Assembly (NCBI RefSeq): GCF_013359595.1
Contig: NZ_JABFMP010000005.1
Coordinates: forward strand, 62,001-126,000
DNA: 64,000 nt
Direction: 5' to 3'
Source: Pseudomonas sp. C1C7
GTDB taxonomy: Bacteria; Pseudomonadota; Gammaproteobacteria; Pseudomonadales; Pseudomonadaceae
In this document: one piece after another, positions 52,336 to 60,922 of the stretch
Layout: each line of letters begins with the position of its first letter
Numbering within the stretch: the stretch's first letter is position 1
Notes under the pieces: model-generated
The model's input: only the letters and a program-made list of their open reading frames with translations
Told to the model about the DNA's origin: nothing
The model's database searches: none
Made by a program: the position numbers and the translations under genes

Positions 52336-53199
52336 TTAAGCGCTCTTACGGAAAACGAAGGCCAGACCGACGATGATCAGCACCATGCCCAGCAGGCTCA
52401 ACGCCGCCAGCTTGTTGCCGAAAATCAGGTAGTCCATCACCGCCGTCACCGCCGGCACCAGGTAAAACAGGCTGGTGACATTCACCAGATTGCCCCGGGC
52501 GATCAGGCGATACAGCAGCAGGGTCGCCAGCACCGACACCACCAGTCCCATCCACAGCACTGGCACGACAAACCCCGTGTTGTGCTCGAAATGAAACGGC
52601 TGGAACGGCACGAAGATTCCGCACAGCAGCAATCCCGCGAGGTACTGCACAGGCATCGTGCCGAGGGGATTTTCAGTGATGCGCTTTTGCATGATCGAGC
52701 CGAACGTCATGCTCGCCAGCGCCAGCAAACCAAAGAGCATCCCGGCCAGCGACATGCCGGCAAGGCCAATGCCCTGATACACCACCATGATCAAGCCGGC
52801 CAACCCCAGGCACAGCCCGAAAATCCGGCTGGCCGAGCGCTGACGCTCCATGATCACCACCGTGAGAATCGGCTGAACGCCCATGATGGTCGCCATCACC
52901 CCTGGCGTCACCTTCAGGTCCAGGGCCAGCAGATAGAAAATCTGATAAGCCCCCAGCAACACCACCCCGGTGGCCATCGCGTACTGCATCGGTTTCCCGC
53001 CCTTGGGCAACTTCAGCTTGAGCAACGGCACCAGCAACACCAGCCCGCACAGGGCGATGACAAAGCGAAACAGCAGAAAGGCAAAGGGGGATGCGTGAGC
53101 CAGGCCCCATTTGGAGAAAATCGCCCCGCTGCTCCACAGCAGGACGAACAGGCTCGTGGAAGTCGCCGCGAGCGCGGACTGTCTGGAAAAAGCAAACAT
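52336..53199 (-). CDS. DMT family transporter (EamA) behind a leader region
   Basis: A 287-residue transporter with two EamA repeats and about ten helices, starting LFVLLWSSGAIFSKWGL near residue 17 and containing FLLFRFVIALCGLVLLVPLL and GVQPILTVVIM. I start at MFAFSRQS (53199), which has AGGTGG five bases upstream. It is not preceded directly by a promoter: the 5' region of about 300 bases carries a promoter, a 54-codon leader ORF and competing hairpins, so expression is probably controlled by attenuation. Likely an exporter of an amino acid or similar metabolite; substrate unknown. Confidence 0.9.
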   Translation of the reverse strand: MFAFSRQSALAATSTSLFVLLWSSGAIFSKWGLAHASPFAFLLFRFVIALCGLVLLVPLLKLKLPKGGKPMQYAMATGVVLLGAYQIFYLLALDLKVTPGVMATIMGVQPILTVVIMERQRSASRIFGLCLGLAGLIMVVYQGIGLAGMSLAGMLFGLLALASMTFGSIMQKRITENPLGTMPVQYLAGLLLCGIFVPFQPFHFEHNTGFVVPVLWMGLVVSVLATLLLYRLIARGNLVNVTSLFYLVPAVTAVMDYLIFGNKLAALSLLGMVLIIVGLAFVFRKSA

Positions 53200-53220
53200 G
53201 AATACCACCTGTAGTCAGGC

Positions 53221-53264
53221 AAAAAGCCAACTCAGCCGAAGCTGAAATTCAGTCGTTGTTTCAG
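53221..53264 (-). promoter_or_regulatory. Candidate attenuator: mutually exclusive hairpins
   Basis: On the minus strand, CTGAAA (53264-53259) can pair with TTTCAG (53247-53242). The overlapping TTCAGC (53246-53241) can instead pair with GCTGAG (53236-53231) across a TTCG tetraloop, followed by TTGGCTTTTT. The second is terminator-like, the first would prevent it. They lie between the leader ORF stop and the transporter start. The T-run begins five bases after the stem, so the terminator would be weak. Confidence 0.55.
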
Positions 53265-53295
53265 GCGGGCGGCAGGGATCAGCAGAAAACGCCGA

Positions 53296-53460
53296 TCAGC
53301 CCCGAATGCCAACACCCGGCGGTGAAACCACCGCGCACACTGGAGTGCGACTGACAGGAGGGGGGTAATGACTGATCTGCACAGGCTGCTGATTCCCGCA
53401 CGGCACGACGCCAGCGTTGACCGCTGAATCGACTACCGCGTTGATGAGGGATGCAGGCAT
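53296..53460 (-). CDS. Putative 54-residue leader peptide of the EamA transporter
   Basis: A short ORF, ATG at 53460 and TGA at 53298-53296, running in the same direction as the transporter gene 96 bases downstream. The peptide starts MPASLINAVVDSAVNAG, contains PPP near residue 33-35 and two Cys (21 and 42), and ends SPPGVGIRG. It has no strong Shine-Dalgarno, but a promoter sits just upstream and competing hairpins just downstream. Triple proline can stall ribosomes when EF-P is limiting, which would suit a sensing leader. I do not recognise a named family; it could also be a chance ORF. Confidence 0.5.
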   Translation of the reverse strand: MPASLINAVVDSAVNAGVVPCGNQQPVQISHYPPPVSRTPVCAVVSPPGVGIRG

Positions 53461-53513
53461 GGGCTGATCTTTTTGATGAGGTGGAGGGTGTGCCGAGAGA
53501 CACCCGAGCGCCG

Positions 53514-53543
53514 ACTATAACCAGCGGGTGACATGAATTGCAA
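53514..53543 (-). promoter_or_regulatory. Promoter of the leader-EamA transcript
   Basis: Minus strand TTGCAA (53543-53538), 18-base spacer, TATAGT (53519-53514). It predicts an RNA start near 53507, about 47 bases before the leader ATG. No gene other than the leader fits between it and the transporter in the 53200-53606 gap. Confidence 0.62.
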
Positions 53544-53560
53544 TGACTTGGGCAAAACGA

Positions 53561-53591
53561 AAAAACGCTCTCCTACGGGGGAGCGTTTTTC
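53561..53591. terminator. Terminator after lpxO
   Basis: AAAAAACGCTCTCC and GGGGAGCGTTTTT with a TACG loop; good on the minus strand for lpxO and symmetric enough to act on the other strand. Confidence 0.85.
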
Positions 53592-53606
53592 ATTCGGTAG
53601 TAGACG

Positions 53607-54545
53607 CTACCCAAACAGCCAATATCCCAACAACGTCAGCACCACCACCGCCAGCACCGGCCGCAACACCCGGTAGGCCTTGGGGTTGCGCCGCTTCCAC
53701 TGCTTGACCACTCCACTGACCTTGTCGCTGGAGTTCTTGCTCCAGGCGTAGGCTTTGTTGATCCCGCCGACGCGCTCATCGTCCAGATTCTGTGGTGCCG
53801 TGGCGCGACCGAGGAACGCGCTGATCGTGCGGTTGATGCGGGTCATCAGGCGATTGCTCAGGGGGCGTTCGATGTCGCAGAACAGGATGACCCGGGTCTT
53901 GTCCGTTTCGTTCTTGACCCAGTGTACGTAAGTCTCGTCGAACATCACGTCCTCACCGTCGCGCCAGGCGTAGACCTGGCCGTCGACGAAGATGCGGCAG
54001 TCGTCGGAGTTGGGCGTCGAAAGGCCCAGGTGATAACGCAGGGAACCGGCGAAGGGATCGCGGTGGGGGTTGAGGTGGCTGTTGCCCGGCAACAGCGCGA
54101 ACATCGCGCCCTTGACGTTTGGAATGGCGCTGACCAGTTCCACGGTTTTCGGGCACAGCAGTTCGGCCGAAGGCAGGGGTCTGTCGTACCACTTGAGGTA
54201 GAAACGCTTCCAGCCTTTCTTGAAGAACGAGCCGAACCCGGCGTCATTGTTCTTCTCGGCGGCGCGAATGTAACCCTCGTCGAACAAATGCATCGCTTCG
54301 TCGCGAATGACTTCCCAGTTGTCCTTGAGCACGTCCAGCTCGGGGAATTTGCTGCGGTCCAGGTAGGGTTTGGAAGGAACGCCGGAGAACAGGTACATCA
54401 GGGCGTTGTAGGGGGCGAACAGGGCCGAATGGTTGACGAACTGGCGCAGAACCGGCAATCGCGCCTTGCCCCGCAAATGCACATAGAGGGTGCTGCCCAG
54501 AAACAGCAGCAACAACGAGGCCTTCGCGGCAAGGGATAAGGTCAT
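53607..54545 (-). CDS. lpxO: Aspartyl/asparaginyl beta-hydroxylase family protein, LpxO-like
   Basis: A 312-residue membrane-bound Fe(II)/2-oxoglutarate hydroxylase of the LpxO type, which adds a 2-hydroxyl to secondary acyl chains of lipid A. It has an N-terminal hydrophobic helix (ASLLLLFLGSTLYVHL) and a C-terminal one (VLRPVLAVVVLTLLGYWLF). The catalytic centre is visible as HLNPHRDPFAGSLRYHLG and MFDETYVHWVKNETDKTR with the iron His and the cosubstrate Arg. Start at MTLSLAAK (54545). Pseudomonads often carry two lpxO copies; which one this is cannot be told here. Confidence 0.87.
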   Translation of the reverse strand: MTLSLAAKASLLLLFLGSTLYVHLRGKARLPVLRQFVNHSALFAPYNALMYLFSGVPSKPYLDRSKFPELDVLKDNWEVIRDEAMHLFDEGYIRAAEKNNDAGFGSFFKKGWKRFYLKWYDRPLPSAELLCPKTVELVSAIPNVKGAMFALLPGNSHLNPHRDPFAGSLRYHLGLSTPNSDDCRIFVDGQVYAWRDGEDVMFDETYVHWVKNETDKTRVILFCDIERPLSNRLMTRINRTISAFLGRATAPQNLDDERVGGINKAYAWSKNSSDKVSGVVKQWKRRNPKAYRVLRPVLAVVVLTLLGYWLFG

Positions 54546-54776
54546 CAACAACTCCTTGGTAACAGACACTTTGCACAACGCCATTTGCCCGACATTGCTG
54601 TCGGCATATAAACACGACCGACTTCAGGGAAAAACCGTCTGCCCCAACATTCTGTATCAATAAATACGCAATAAAGCCTTTATTAACATGCGATGCCTGA
54701 ACGTCGGCTGATCTGATCCACCCAAAAGTCCGACACTGTGGCGAACCCTTCGCCACAGCGCGTGATCGTCAAACCC

Positions 54777-55751
54777 TTACTGCTGATTCTCCTGATCGGT
54801 GAACAGGTCGCTGAACAGCATGCTCGACAGGTAGCGCTCACCGGAGTCCGGCAGGATCACCACGATCGTCTTGCCCTGCATTTCCGGTGTCTCGGCCAGA
54901 CGAACCGCCACCGCCATCGCCGCGCCGCAGGAGATGCCACACAAAATCCCTTCTTCCTGCATCAGGCGCAGAGCCATGGCCTTGGACTCGTCGTCGCTGA
55001 CCAACTCCACGCGGTCGACGATCGACAGGTCCAGGTTCTTCGGCACGAAACCGGCACCGATACCCTGGATCTTGTGCGGGCTCGGCTTGACCTCGTCACC
55101 TGCCAGAGTCTGGGTGATCACCGGCGAAACCGTCGGCTCTACCGCCACCGAGAGAATCGGTTTGCCCTGGGTATTCTTGATATACCGCGATACACCGGTG
55201 ATGGTTCCGCCTGTTCCGACGCCTGACACCAGAACGTCGACCGCGCCGTCAGTGTCGTTCCAGATTTCGGGACCGGTGGTCTTTTCATGGATGGCCGGGT
55301 TGGCCGGGTTGTCGAACTGCGCCGGCATGAAGTACTTGGACGGATCGCTGGCAACGATTTCACCGGCTTTCTCGATCGCGCCTTTCATGCCCTTGGCCGG
55401 CTCGGTCAGCACCAATTCCGCCCCCAGAGCCTTGAGCACCTTGCGTCGCTCGATGCTCATCGACGACGGCATGGTCAACATCAACTTGTAGCCCCGCGCC
55501 GCGGCCACGAAGGCCAGACCAATGCCGGTGTTGCCGGAGGTTGGCTCGACGATGGTCATGCCAGGCTTGAGTTTGCCGGTGCTTTCGGCGTCCCAGATCA
55601 TGTTCGCGCCAATCCGGCACTTGACCGAGTAACCGGGGTTTCGCCCTTCGATCTTGGCCAGAATGGTCACACCACGCGGTGCGATACGGTTGATCTGCAC
55701 CAGCGGCGTGTTGCCGATGGAATGGGCGTTGTCAGCGAAGATACGGCTCAT
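54777..55751 (-). CDS. cysK: Cysteine synthase A (O-acetylserine sulfhydrylase)
   Basis: A 324-residue PLP enzyme that makes cysteine from O-acetylserine and sulfide. The PLP lysine is in [19 protein letters not shown] near residue 40, the phosphate/substrate loop is [13 protein letters not shown] near 70, and [15 protein letters not shown] near 180 and GISCGAAMA near 270 complete the CysK pattern. The length fits CysK rather than CysM. The start at 55751 has AAGGA at seven bases; a longer frame adds 11 residues. It is divergent from the DUF748 gene. Confidence 0.95.
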   Translation of the reverse strand: MSRIFADNAHSIGNTPLVQINRIAPRGVTILAKIEGRNPGYSVKCRIGANMIWDAESTGKLKPGMTIVEPTSGNTGIGLAFVAAARGYKLMLTMPSSMSIERRKVLKALGAELVLTEPAKGMKGAIEKAGEIVASDPSKYFMPAQFDNPANPAIHEKTTGPEIWNDTDGAVDVLVSGVGTGGTITGVSRYIKNTQGKPILSVAVEPTVSPVITQTLAGDEVKPSPHKIQGIGAGFVPKNLDLSIVDRVELVSDDESKAMALRLMQEEGILCGISCGAAMAVAVRLAETPEMQGKTIVVILPDSGERYLSSMLFSDLFTDQENQQ

Positions 55752-55877
55752 GAAGTGTCCTTGATACAGCATTCGATAGCGCACAAAGGTAAGCCTGTTG
55801 CCCTTGGTCGTCCAGTCGGGTCGAACGTCCGGGTATCAGCGCAGTCAATGGCTTTAGATTGCCAGAGATTTGCGAGC

Positions 55878-56954
55878 ATGAAACGTCGATACCGCTGGCC
55901 CATGTGGACCCTCGCCGGCCTCGTTGCGCTGCTGATTGCCCTGCACTTCGCCCTGCCCTTTCTGGTGCGCGATTACCTCAATGAGCGGTTGGCCAACATG
56001 GGCGATTACCGCGGCCAGATCGCCGACGTGGACCTGGCCCTGTGGCGCGGCGCGTACAAGATCAATGGCCTGAAAATCGTCAAGGTCGAAGGCAAGGTGC
56101 CGGTGCCTTTCGTCAATGCACCGTTGATCGATCTGTCCGTCAGTTGGCATTCGCTCTGGTACGACCATGCGGTGGTGGCCAAGGTGAGGTTCGTCAATCC
56201 CGAGGTGAACTTCGTCGACGGCGGCGCCAATAAAAAGAACTCGCAAACCGGTGAAGGCACCGACTGGCGCGCCCAGCTGGGGAAATTGCTGCCCATTACC
56301 CTGGATGAAGTGCGGATCGATGACGGCAAAATCAGCTTTCGCAACTTCAACTCCAAGCCGCCTGTGAACATGAACGCGACGAAGATCGACGCCAATATTT
56401 ACAACCTGACCAACGTGGTGGACAAAGAAGGCAAGCGCGATGCCCGCTTTGAAGGCAAGGCCCTATTGCTGGGCCATGCGCCACTGGAAACCAATGCCAC
56501 CTTCGACCCGCTGAGCAACTTCGAGGATTTCGAGTTTCGCCTGCGCGCCACCGACATCCAGCTCAAACGCCTGAATGACTTCGCCTCGGCCTACGGCAAA
56601 TTTGACTTCAATGCCGGTCACGGCGACGTGGTGATAGAAGCCAAATCCACCAAAGGCCAGCTCACCGGCTACATCAAGCCGTTGCTGCGTGATGTCGATG
56701 TGTTCAATTGGCAGCAGGACGTGGAAAACGAGAAGAAGGGCCTGTTCCGCTCAGTATGGGAAGCGTTGGTGGGAGGAACCGAAACCGTCCTGAAAAACCA
56801 GGGGAAAAACCAGTTCGCCACGCGCGTCGAGCTCAGCGGCAGCGTACACCAGCGAGATATCAGCGCGTTCGAAGCGTTTTTGCAGATTTTACGCAACGGA
56901 TTCATTCAGGCTTTCAATGCCCGTTATGAACGGCCGAAGCCGGATGCCGGTTAA
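55878..56954 (+). CDS. DUF748 domain protein (AsmA-like)
   Basis: A 358-residue protein with an N-terminal membrane anchor (MWTLAGLVALLIALHFALPFLV) and a long beta-rich periplasmic body of the DUF748/AsmA-like kind. Such proteins bridge or transport phospholipids across the envelope in larger homologues. Motifs include DYLNERLANMGDYRGQIADV and the RLNDFASAYGKFDFNAGHGD segment. It ends with four bases overlapping the convergent DUF2442 gene on the other strand. The 127-base gap to cysK is their shared promoter region. Confidence 0.85.
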   Translation: MKRRYRWPMWTLAGLVALLIALHFALPFLVRDYLNERLANMGDYRGQIADVDLALWRGAYKINGLKIVKVEGKVPVPFVNAPLIDLSVSWHSLWYDHAVVAKVRFVNPEVNFVDGGANKKNSQTGEGTDWRAQLGKLLPITLDEVRIDDGKISFRNFNSKPPVNMNATKIDANIYNLTNVVDKEGKRDARFEGKALLLGHAPLETNATFDPLSNFEDFEFRLRATDIQLKRLNDFASAYGKFDFNAGHGDVVIEAKSTKGQLTGYIKPLLRDVDVFNWQQDVENEKKGLFRSVWEALVGGTETVLKNQGKNQFATRVELSGSVHQRDISAFEAFLQILRNGFIQAFNARYERPKPDAG

Positions 56955-57442
56955 TGCTTGCGAGTAACGACATAACGACCGGTTTGTTCCGCCGCTCGTG
57001 GCTGATTCGCTTGTTGTTGCAGGAAATCCCATCCCAGGCAAGCCAAGGCCAGCGAGCGTGGGACCGCTTCGCGACCGCTGCTGTAGCGACTGATGCTTCT
57101 GGTACTGACGCCCAACGCCTCTGCGGCTTGGCTTAGTGGCAGCCCGGTGCGGGCGCGCCAGTCGATGAAGATACGGGTGTTTTCATCCGATGCGTTTTGC
57201 GCCAGCGCATCCAGGTACAGGGTGTCGGCACCGATCTGTATGTCCAGTCCAGGCCATTCGACACTCCAGCCATCGTCGCCCAATTCGGCGCTATTGAAGG
57301 CGTCGCCATGCAACGGTTGCAGCCCCGGATAGGCTTGCAAGTCTTGGGTCAGGTCAAGGGTCAGTTGCTGACCGTCGATAAAGGTCAGAGCCAGGCGATA
57401 ACCCGGCAGCGCCTGAACCTTGGTCAACCTTGGTCGCTTCAT
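56951..57442 (-). CDS. DUF2442 protein with C-terminal helix-turn-helix (antitoxin-like)
   Basis: A 163-residue protein. Residues 1-80 are a DUF2442-type domain (LPGYRLALTFIDGQQLTLDLTQDL and SVEWPGLDIQIGADTLY). Residues about 90-140 form an Xre-like helix-turn-helix (TGLPLSQAAEALGVSTRSISRYSSG). The ATG at 57442 lies in the DUF4160 stop (ATGA), so the pair is translationally coupled. DUF2442/DUF4160 pairs are predicted toxin-antitoxin-like modules; the DNA-binding domain fits an antitoxin that autoregulates. Activity has not been shown here. Confidence 0.78.
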   Translation of the reverse strand: MKRPRLTKVQALPGYRLALTFIDGQQLTLDLTQDLQAYPGLQPLHGDAFNSAELGDDGWSVEWPGLDIQIGADTLYLDALAQNASDENTRIFIDWRARTGLPLSQAAEALGVSTRSISRYSSGREAVPRSLALACLGWDFLQQQANQPRAAEQTGRYVVTRKH

Positions 57443-57669
57443 GGGTAACATCGTTTCCAATCCTCCAGTAATTGCATCTGATGGGCCCTTACCCACTCCA
57501 GTGCTTCCTTGATGATCAGCGGTGGCGCCTTGCCTCTCATCACTTCGATGGTTTCCAGGCTCAGCATGACATCCAGCCCGCCACCGGTGAGGTGGACATG
57601 GGGTGGTGGATGGTCCTTTTCACGCAACTGAATGCGGTACGTATCGCGAAATCGGTATTTGGTAGACAT
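57439..57669 (-). CDS. DUF4160 protein (toxin-like)
   Basis: A 76-residue DUF4160 protein. Features are the conserved histidine motif DHPPPHVHLTGGGLD near residue 20 and a following amphipathic helix (KEALEWVRAHQMQLLEDW). I use ATG 57669 (MSTKYRFRD), since the 12 extra residues of the longer frame are weakly coding. It is the first gene of the pair with the DUF2442-HTH gene, overlapping by 4 bases. Small size, pairing and the partner's DNA-binding domain suggest a toxin-antitoxin module; the molecular activity is unknown. Confidence 0.75.
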   Translation of the reverse strand: MSTKYRFRDTYRIQLREKDHPPPHVHLTGGGLDVMLSLETIEVMRGKAPPLIIKEALEWVRAHQMQLLEDWKRCYP

Positions 57670-57773
57670 GCGCCGCAAGCTATCGCCAAAATGGCGATAT
57701 CTCAATACTGGCGAGCCGCCGAGACTGAGTCAAGATGTGACGCTCCATTCAGAGACTGAATAAGCCGTCTGCG

Positions 57774-57803
57774 TTCACAGTCGACCGGACACCGCGTTAT
57801 AGT
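57774..57803 (+). promoter_or_regulatory. Possible promoter of moxR-VWA operon
   Basis: TTCACA (57774-57779), 18-base spacer, TATAGT (57798-57803), 76 bases before the MoxR ATG. The -10 is good and the -35 weak. Confidence 0.5.
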
Positions 57804-57879
57804 CGGGGCTGACTATTTGTTGTTATTGCGCCCCGCCCTGCCTCGCTCAGGTCGGCATAAACCGTTCGAGGATTAGCAG

Positions 57880-58725
57880 ATGAAGTTCGAAGGCACCCAG
57901 GCCTACGTCGCCACCGATGACCTGAAGCTGGCGGTCAACGCCGCCATCACCCTGGAGCGGCCGTTGCTGGTCAAGGGCGAACCAGGCACCGGCAAGACCA
58001 TGCTCGCCGAGCAGCTGGCCGAATCCTTTGGCGCCAAGCTGATTACCTGGCACATCAAATCCACCACCAAGGCTCACCAGGGCCTGTACGAGTACGACGC
58101 GGTCAGCCGTCTGCGCGATTCGCAGCTGGGCGTGGACAAGGTTCACGACGTTCGCAACTACCTGAAGAAGGGCAAGCTCTGGGAAGCCTTCGAGTCCGAG
58201 GAGCGGGTGATCCTGCTGATCGACGAGATCGACAAGGCCGACATCGAGTTCCCCAACGACCTGCTGCAAGAACTCGACAAGATGGAGTTCTACGTTTACG
58301 AGATCGACGAGACCATCAAGGCCAAGAAGCGTCCGATCATCATCATTACCTCCAACAACGAGAAAGAGCTGCCGGACGCCTTCCTGCGCCGCTGCTTCTT
58401 CCACTACATCGCCTTCCCCGACCGCACCACCCTGCAGAAAATCGTCGACGTGCACTACCCGGACATCAAGAAAGACCTGGTCAGCGAAGCGCTGGACGTG
58501 TTCTTCGACGTGCGCAAGGTGCCGGGCCTGAAGAAAAAACCTTCGACTTCGGAACTGGTGGACTGGCTCAAGCTGCTGATGGCCGACAACATCGGTGAAG
58601 CCGTGCTGCGCGAACGCGATCCGACCAAGGCCATCCCGCCGCTGGCCGGCGCCCTGGTGAAAAACGAACAGGACGTGCAACTGCTCGAGCGTCTGGCGTT
58701 CATGAGTCGTCGCGGCGCTCGATAA
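57880..58725 (+). CDS. MoxR-family AAA ATPase
   Basis: A 281-residue AAA+ ATPase of the MoxR type: Walker A KGEPGTGKTMLAEQL near residue 40, Walker B VILLIDEIDKAD near 110, sensor 1 IITSNNEKELPDAFLRR near 155. MoxR proteins act as chaperones that mature metalloenzymes or protein complexes, working with a VWA partner. The CoxE-like VWA gene starts 11 bases downstream. The target complex is unknown; the molybdenum hydroxylase genes 53 kb away are not obviously linked. Confidence 0.93.
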   Translation: MKFEGTQAYVATDDLKLAVNAAITLERPLLVKGEPGTGKTMLAEQLAESFGAKLITWHIKSTTKAHQGLYEYDAVSRLRDSQLGVDKVHDVRNYLKKGKLWEAFESEERVILLIDEIDKADIEFPNDLLQELDKMEFYVYEIDETIKAKKRPIIIITSNNEKELPDAFLRRCFFHYIAFPDRTTLQKIVDVHYPDIKKDLVSEALDVFFDVRKVPGLKKKPSTSELVDWLKLLMADNIGEAVLRERDPTKAIPPLAGALVKNEQDVQLLERLAFMSRRGAR

Positions 58726-58736
58726 GGGTCAACACC

Positions 58737-59915
58737 ATGTTGCTCAACCTGTTCAATGAAATGCGCGCAGCCAAGGTACCGGTTTCGGTGCGCGAGCTGC
58801 TGGACCTGATCAACGCGCTCAAGCAGCGCGTGACCTTCGCGGACATGGACGAGTTCTACTACCTGTCCCGGGCGATCCTGGTGAAGGACGAACGGCATTT
58901 CGACAAGTTCGACCGGGCCTTCGGTGCCTACTTCAATGGCCTGGACAAACTCGACGACCACTTGCAGGCCCTGATTCCGGAAGACTGGTTGCGCAAAGAG
59001 TTCGAGCGTTCGCTGACCGACGAAGAGCGCGCGGCGATCCAGTCCCTCGGCGGCCTGGACAAGCTGATCGAAGAGTTCAAGAAACGCCTGGAAGAGCAGA
59101 AGGAACGCCACGCCGGCGGCAACAAGTGGATCGGCACCGGTGGCACCAGCCCGTTCGGCTCCGGCGGTTTCAACCCGGAAGGCATTCGGGTCGGTGATGC
59201 CGGCAAGCGTCAGGGCAAGGCGGTCAAGGTCTGGGACCAGCGCGAGTACAAGAACCTCGATGATTCGGTGGAGCTTGGCACGCGCAACATCAAGGTCGCC
59301 CTGCGCCGTCTGCGCAAGTTTGCCCGCCAGGGTGCGGCGGAGGAGCTGGATATCGACGGCACCATCGACCACACCGCCAAGGACGCCGGCCTTTTGAACA
59401 TCCAGATGCGCCCGGAACGGCGCAACACGGTCAAACTGCTGTTGCTGTTCGACATCGGCGGCTCGATGGACGCCCACGTGAAGATCTGCGAGGAACTGTT
59501 CTCGGCCTGCAAGACCGAGTTCAAGCATCTGGAGTACTTCTACTTCCACAATTTCATTTATGAATCGGTGTGGAAGAACAACATGCGTCGCACCTCCGAG
59601 CGCACCTCGACCATGGACCTGCTACACAAGTACGGTGCCGACTACAAAGTGATCTTCATCGGCGACGCCGCCATGGCGCCCTATGAAATCACCCAGCCGG
59701 GCGGCAGCGTCGAGCACTGGAACGAGGAAGCCGGGTATGTGTGGATGCAGCGCTTCAAGGAGAAGTACAAGAAGCTCATCTGGATCAACCCGTATCCGAA
59801 AGACACCTGGGGCTACACCTCATCGACCAACATCGTGCGAGATTTGATCGAGGATCAGATGTATCCGCTGACCTTGCGGGGGTTGGAGGAAGGGATGCGG
59901 TTTTTGTCCAAGTAA
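58737..59915 (+). CDS. VWA domain protein, CoxE-like
   Basis: A 392-residue cytoplasmic protein with a CoxE/VWA domain in the C-terminal half. The MIDAS metal site is seen as LLLFDIGGSMDAHV near residue 240; the canonical DxSxS is here DIGGS, the first Ser being Gly. The N-terminal half is helical and charged. It pairs with the MoxR ATPase upstream (11-base gap), a widespread chaperone pair. Whether the altered MIDAS still binds metal is open. Confidence 0.92.
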   Translation: MLLNLFNEMRAAKVPVSVRELLDLINALKQRVTFADMDEFYYLSRAILVKDERHFDKFDRAFGAYFNGLDKLDDHLQALIPEDWLRKEFERSLTDEERAAIQSLGGLDKLIEEFKKRLEEQKERHAGGNKWIGTGGTSPFGSGGFNPEGIRVGDAGKRQGKAVKVWDQREYKNLDDSVELGTRNIKVALRRLRKFARQGAAEELDIDGTIDHTAKDAGLLNIQMRPERRNTVKLLLLFDIGGSMDAHVKICEELFSACKTEFKHLEYFYFHNFIYESVWKNNMRRTSERTSTMDLLHKYGADYKVIFIGDAAMAPYEITQPGGSVEHWNEEAGYVWMQRFKEKYKKLIWINPYPKDTWGYTSSTNIVRDLIEDQMYPLTLRGLEEGMRFLSK

Positions 59916-59930
59916 ATTCGCCGGCCAAAA

Positions 59931-59994
59931 AAGATCGCAGCCTTCGGCAGCGCCTACACCGATCTCTGTAGGAGCTGCCGAAGGCTGCGATCTT
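59931..59994. repeat. Near-perfect inverted repeat, GATCGCAGCCTTCGGCAG family
   Basis: AAGATCGCAGCCTTCGGCAG and its mirror CTGCCGAAGGCTGCGATCTT with TAGGAGCT and GCCTACA inner parts, a 6-base centre, followed by TTTGATCTTT. It lies between the convergent VWA and pxpC genes and may act as a terminator for both. A degenerate relative is at 13143-13226. Confidence 0.82.
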
Positions 59995-60001
59995 TTGATC
60001 T

Positions 60002-60922
60002 TTACCTGAAGCGCTGCAGATACTCGACCTGCTCACGATGTGCAACCTCCTGCACCACCGGCCGCAACCGCACCGACGTTCCAGGCAGACACTGCGCCAA
60101 CCGGGCCAGCGCCAACGGTGTCAACGCCCCCAGCCTTGGATACCCGCCGATGGTCTGCCGATCATTGAGCAACACAATCGGCTGCCCGTCCGGCGGCACC
60201 TGAACCGCACCCAACGCAATACCCTCGGAAATCATCGGCTTGCCCTGATACTGCAACGCCGTGCCCAACAACCGAATCCCCATCCGGTCGCCACGGCTGT
60301 CGAGGTTCCACTCGCTGTTGAACGCATCGAACAGGCTCTGCCCGCTGAACTCACCGATTTGCGCACCGAGTATCAAGTCCAGCGGCGCATCCAGGCTCAG
60401 GTCGGGCTGCTGCTCCGGGGTCAAAGCACGCAGCAACATCACTGAATTGCCCGAATAGCTCAGTTGCGCGCCCTTGCCCAGCGCACGGCCCATGCCATCC
60501 AGCCCACCCAGCTCTTCACGCACCACGGTTGCGCTGCTGCCCAACACCTTGGGCGCTTCAAAACCGCCGGGGGCCGCCAGATAGGCGCGAGCCCCGAGCA
60601 AGGGTTGGGTGAATTGCAGGCGCTGGCCTTTGCCCAACCTGAAACTGCGCCACGGTGCCAGCGGTTCGCCGTCCAGTTGCGCGCCAAGATCAGCACCGGC
60701 CAGCGCCAGCACGCAATCGTCCTGCGCCACCACGGAAAAACCGCCCAAGGTGATCTCGATCACCGGCGCGTCGAGCCCGTTGCCCAGCAGCCAGTTGGCC
60801 CAGGACATCGAGCACCAATCCAGCCCGCCACCCTGGGTCACCCCCAGATGGCGCACGCCGAAACGGCCGGCGTCCTGCAGCAGACACAATGGCGTACTCG
60901 CCTCAATCGTCAGACGGCTCAT
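60002..60922 (-). CDS. pxpC: 5-oxoprolinase subunit C
   Basis: A 306-residue protein of the biotin-dependent carboxyltransferase-like (KipA/PxpC) family. Motifs are LLQDAGRFGVRHLGVTQGG at the N-terminus, RAYLAAPGGFEAPKVLGSSAT mid-protein and NDRQTIGGYPRLG near the C-terminus. With PxpA and PxpB it hydrolyses 5-oxoproline to glutamate using ATP in the cytoplasm. Its start overlaps the pxpB stop by 4 bases. It is the last gene of the MFS-pxpA-pxpB-pxpC operon. Confidence 0.92.
   Translation of the reverse strand: MSRLTIEASTPLCLLQDAGRFGVRHLGVTQGGGLDWCSMSWANWLLGNGLDAPVIEITLGGFSVVAQDDCVLALAGADLGAQLDGEPLAPWRSFRLGKGQRLQFTQPLLGARAYLAAPGGFEAPKVLGSSATVVREELGGLDGMGRALGKGAQLSYSGNSVMLLRALTPEQQPDLSLDAPLDLILGAQIGEFSGQSLFDAFNSEWNLDSRGDRMGIRLLGTALQYQGKPMISEGIALGAVQVPPDGQPIVLLNDRQTIGGYPRLGALTPLALARLAQCLPGTSVRLRPVVQEVAHREQVEYLQRFR

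Noticed and set aside
53368..53427. A 19-codon plus-strand ORF with AGGAGG before its ATG
   Set aside because: It is antisense to the better supported leader ORF, and the AGGAGG is the complement of the CCTCCT that encodes its proline run; no promoter faces it.
53279..53503. A 74-codon minus-strand frame over the leader region
   Set aside because: It is in a different frame from the 54-codon leader, begins close to the predicted RNA start and has Arg/Ser/Cys-rich, unconserved-looking composition.
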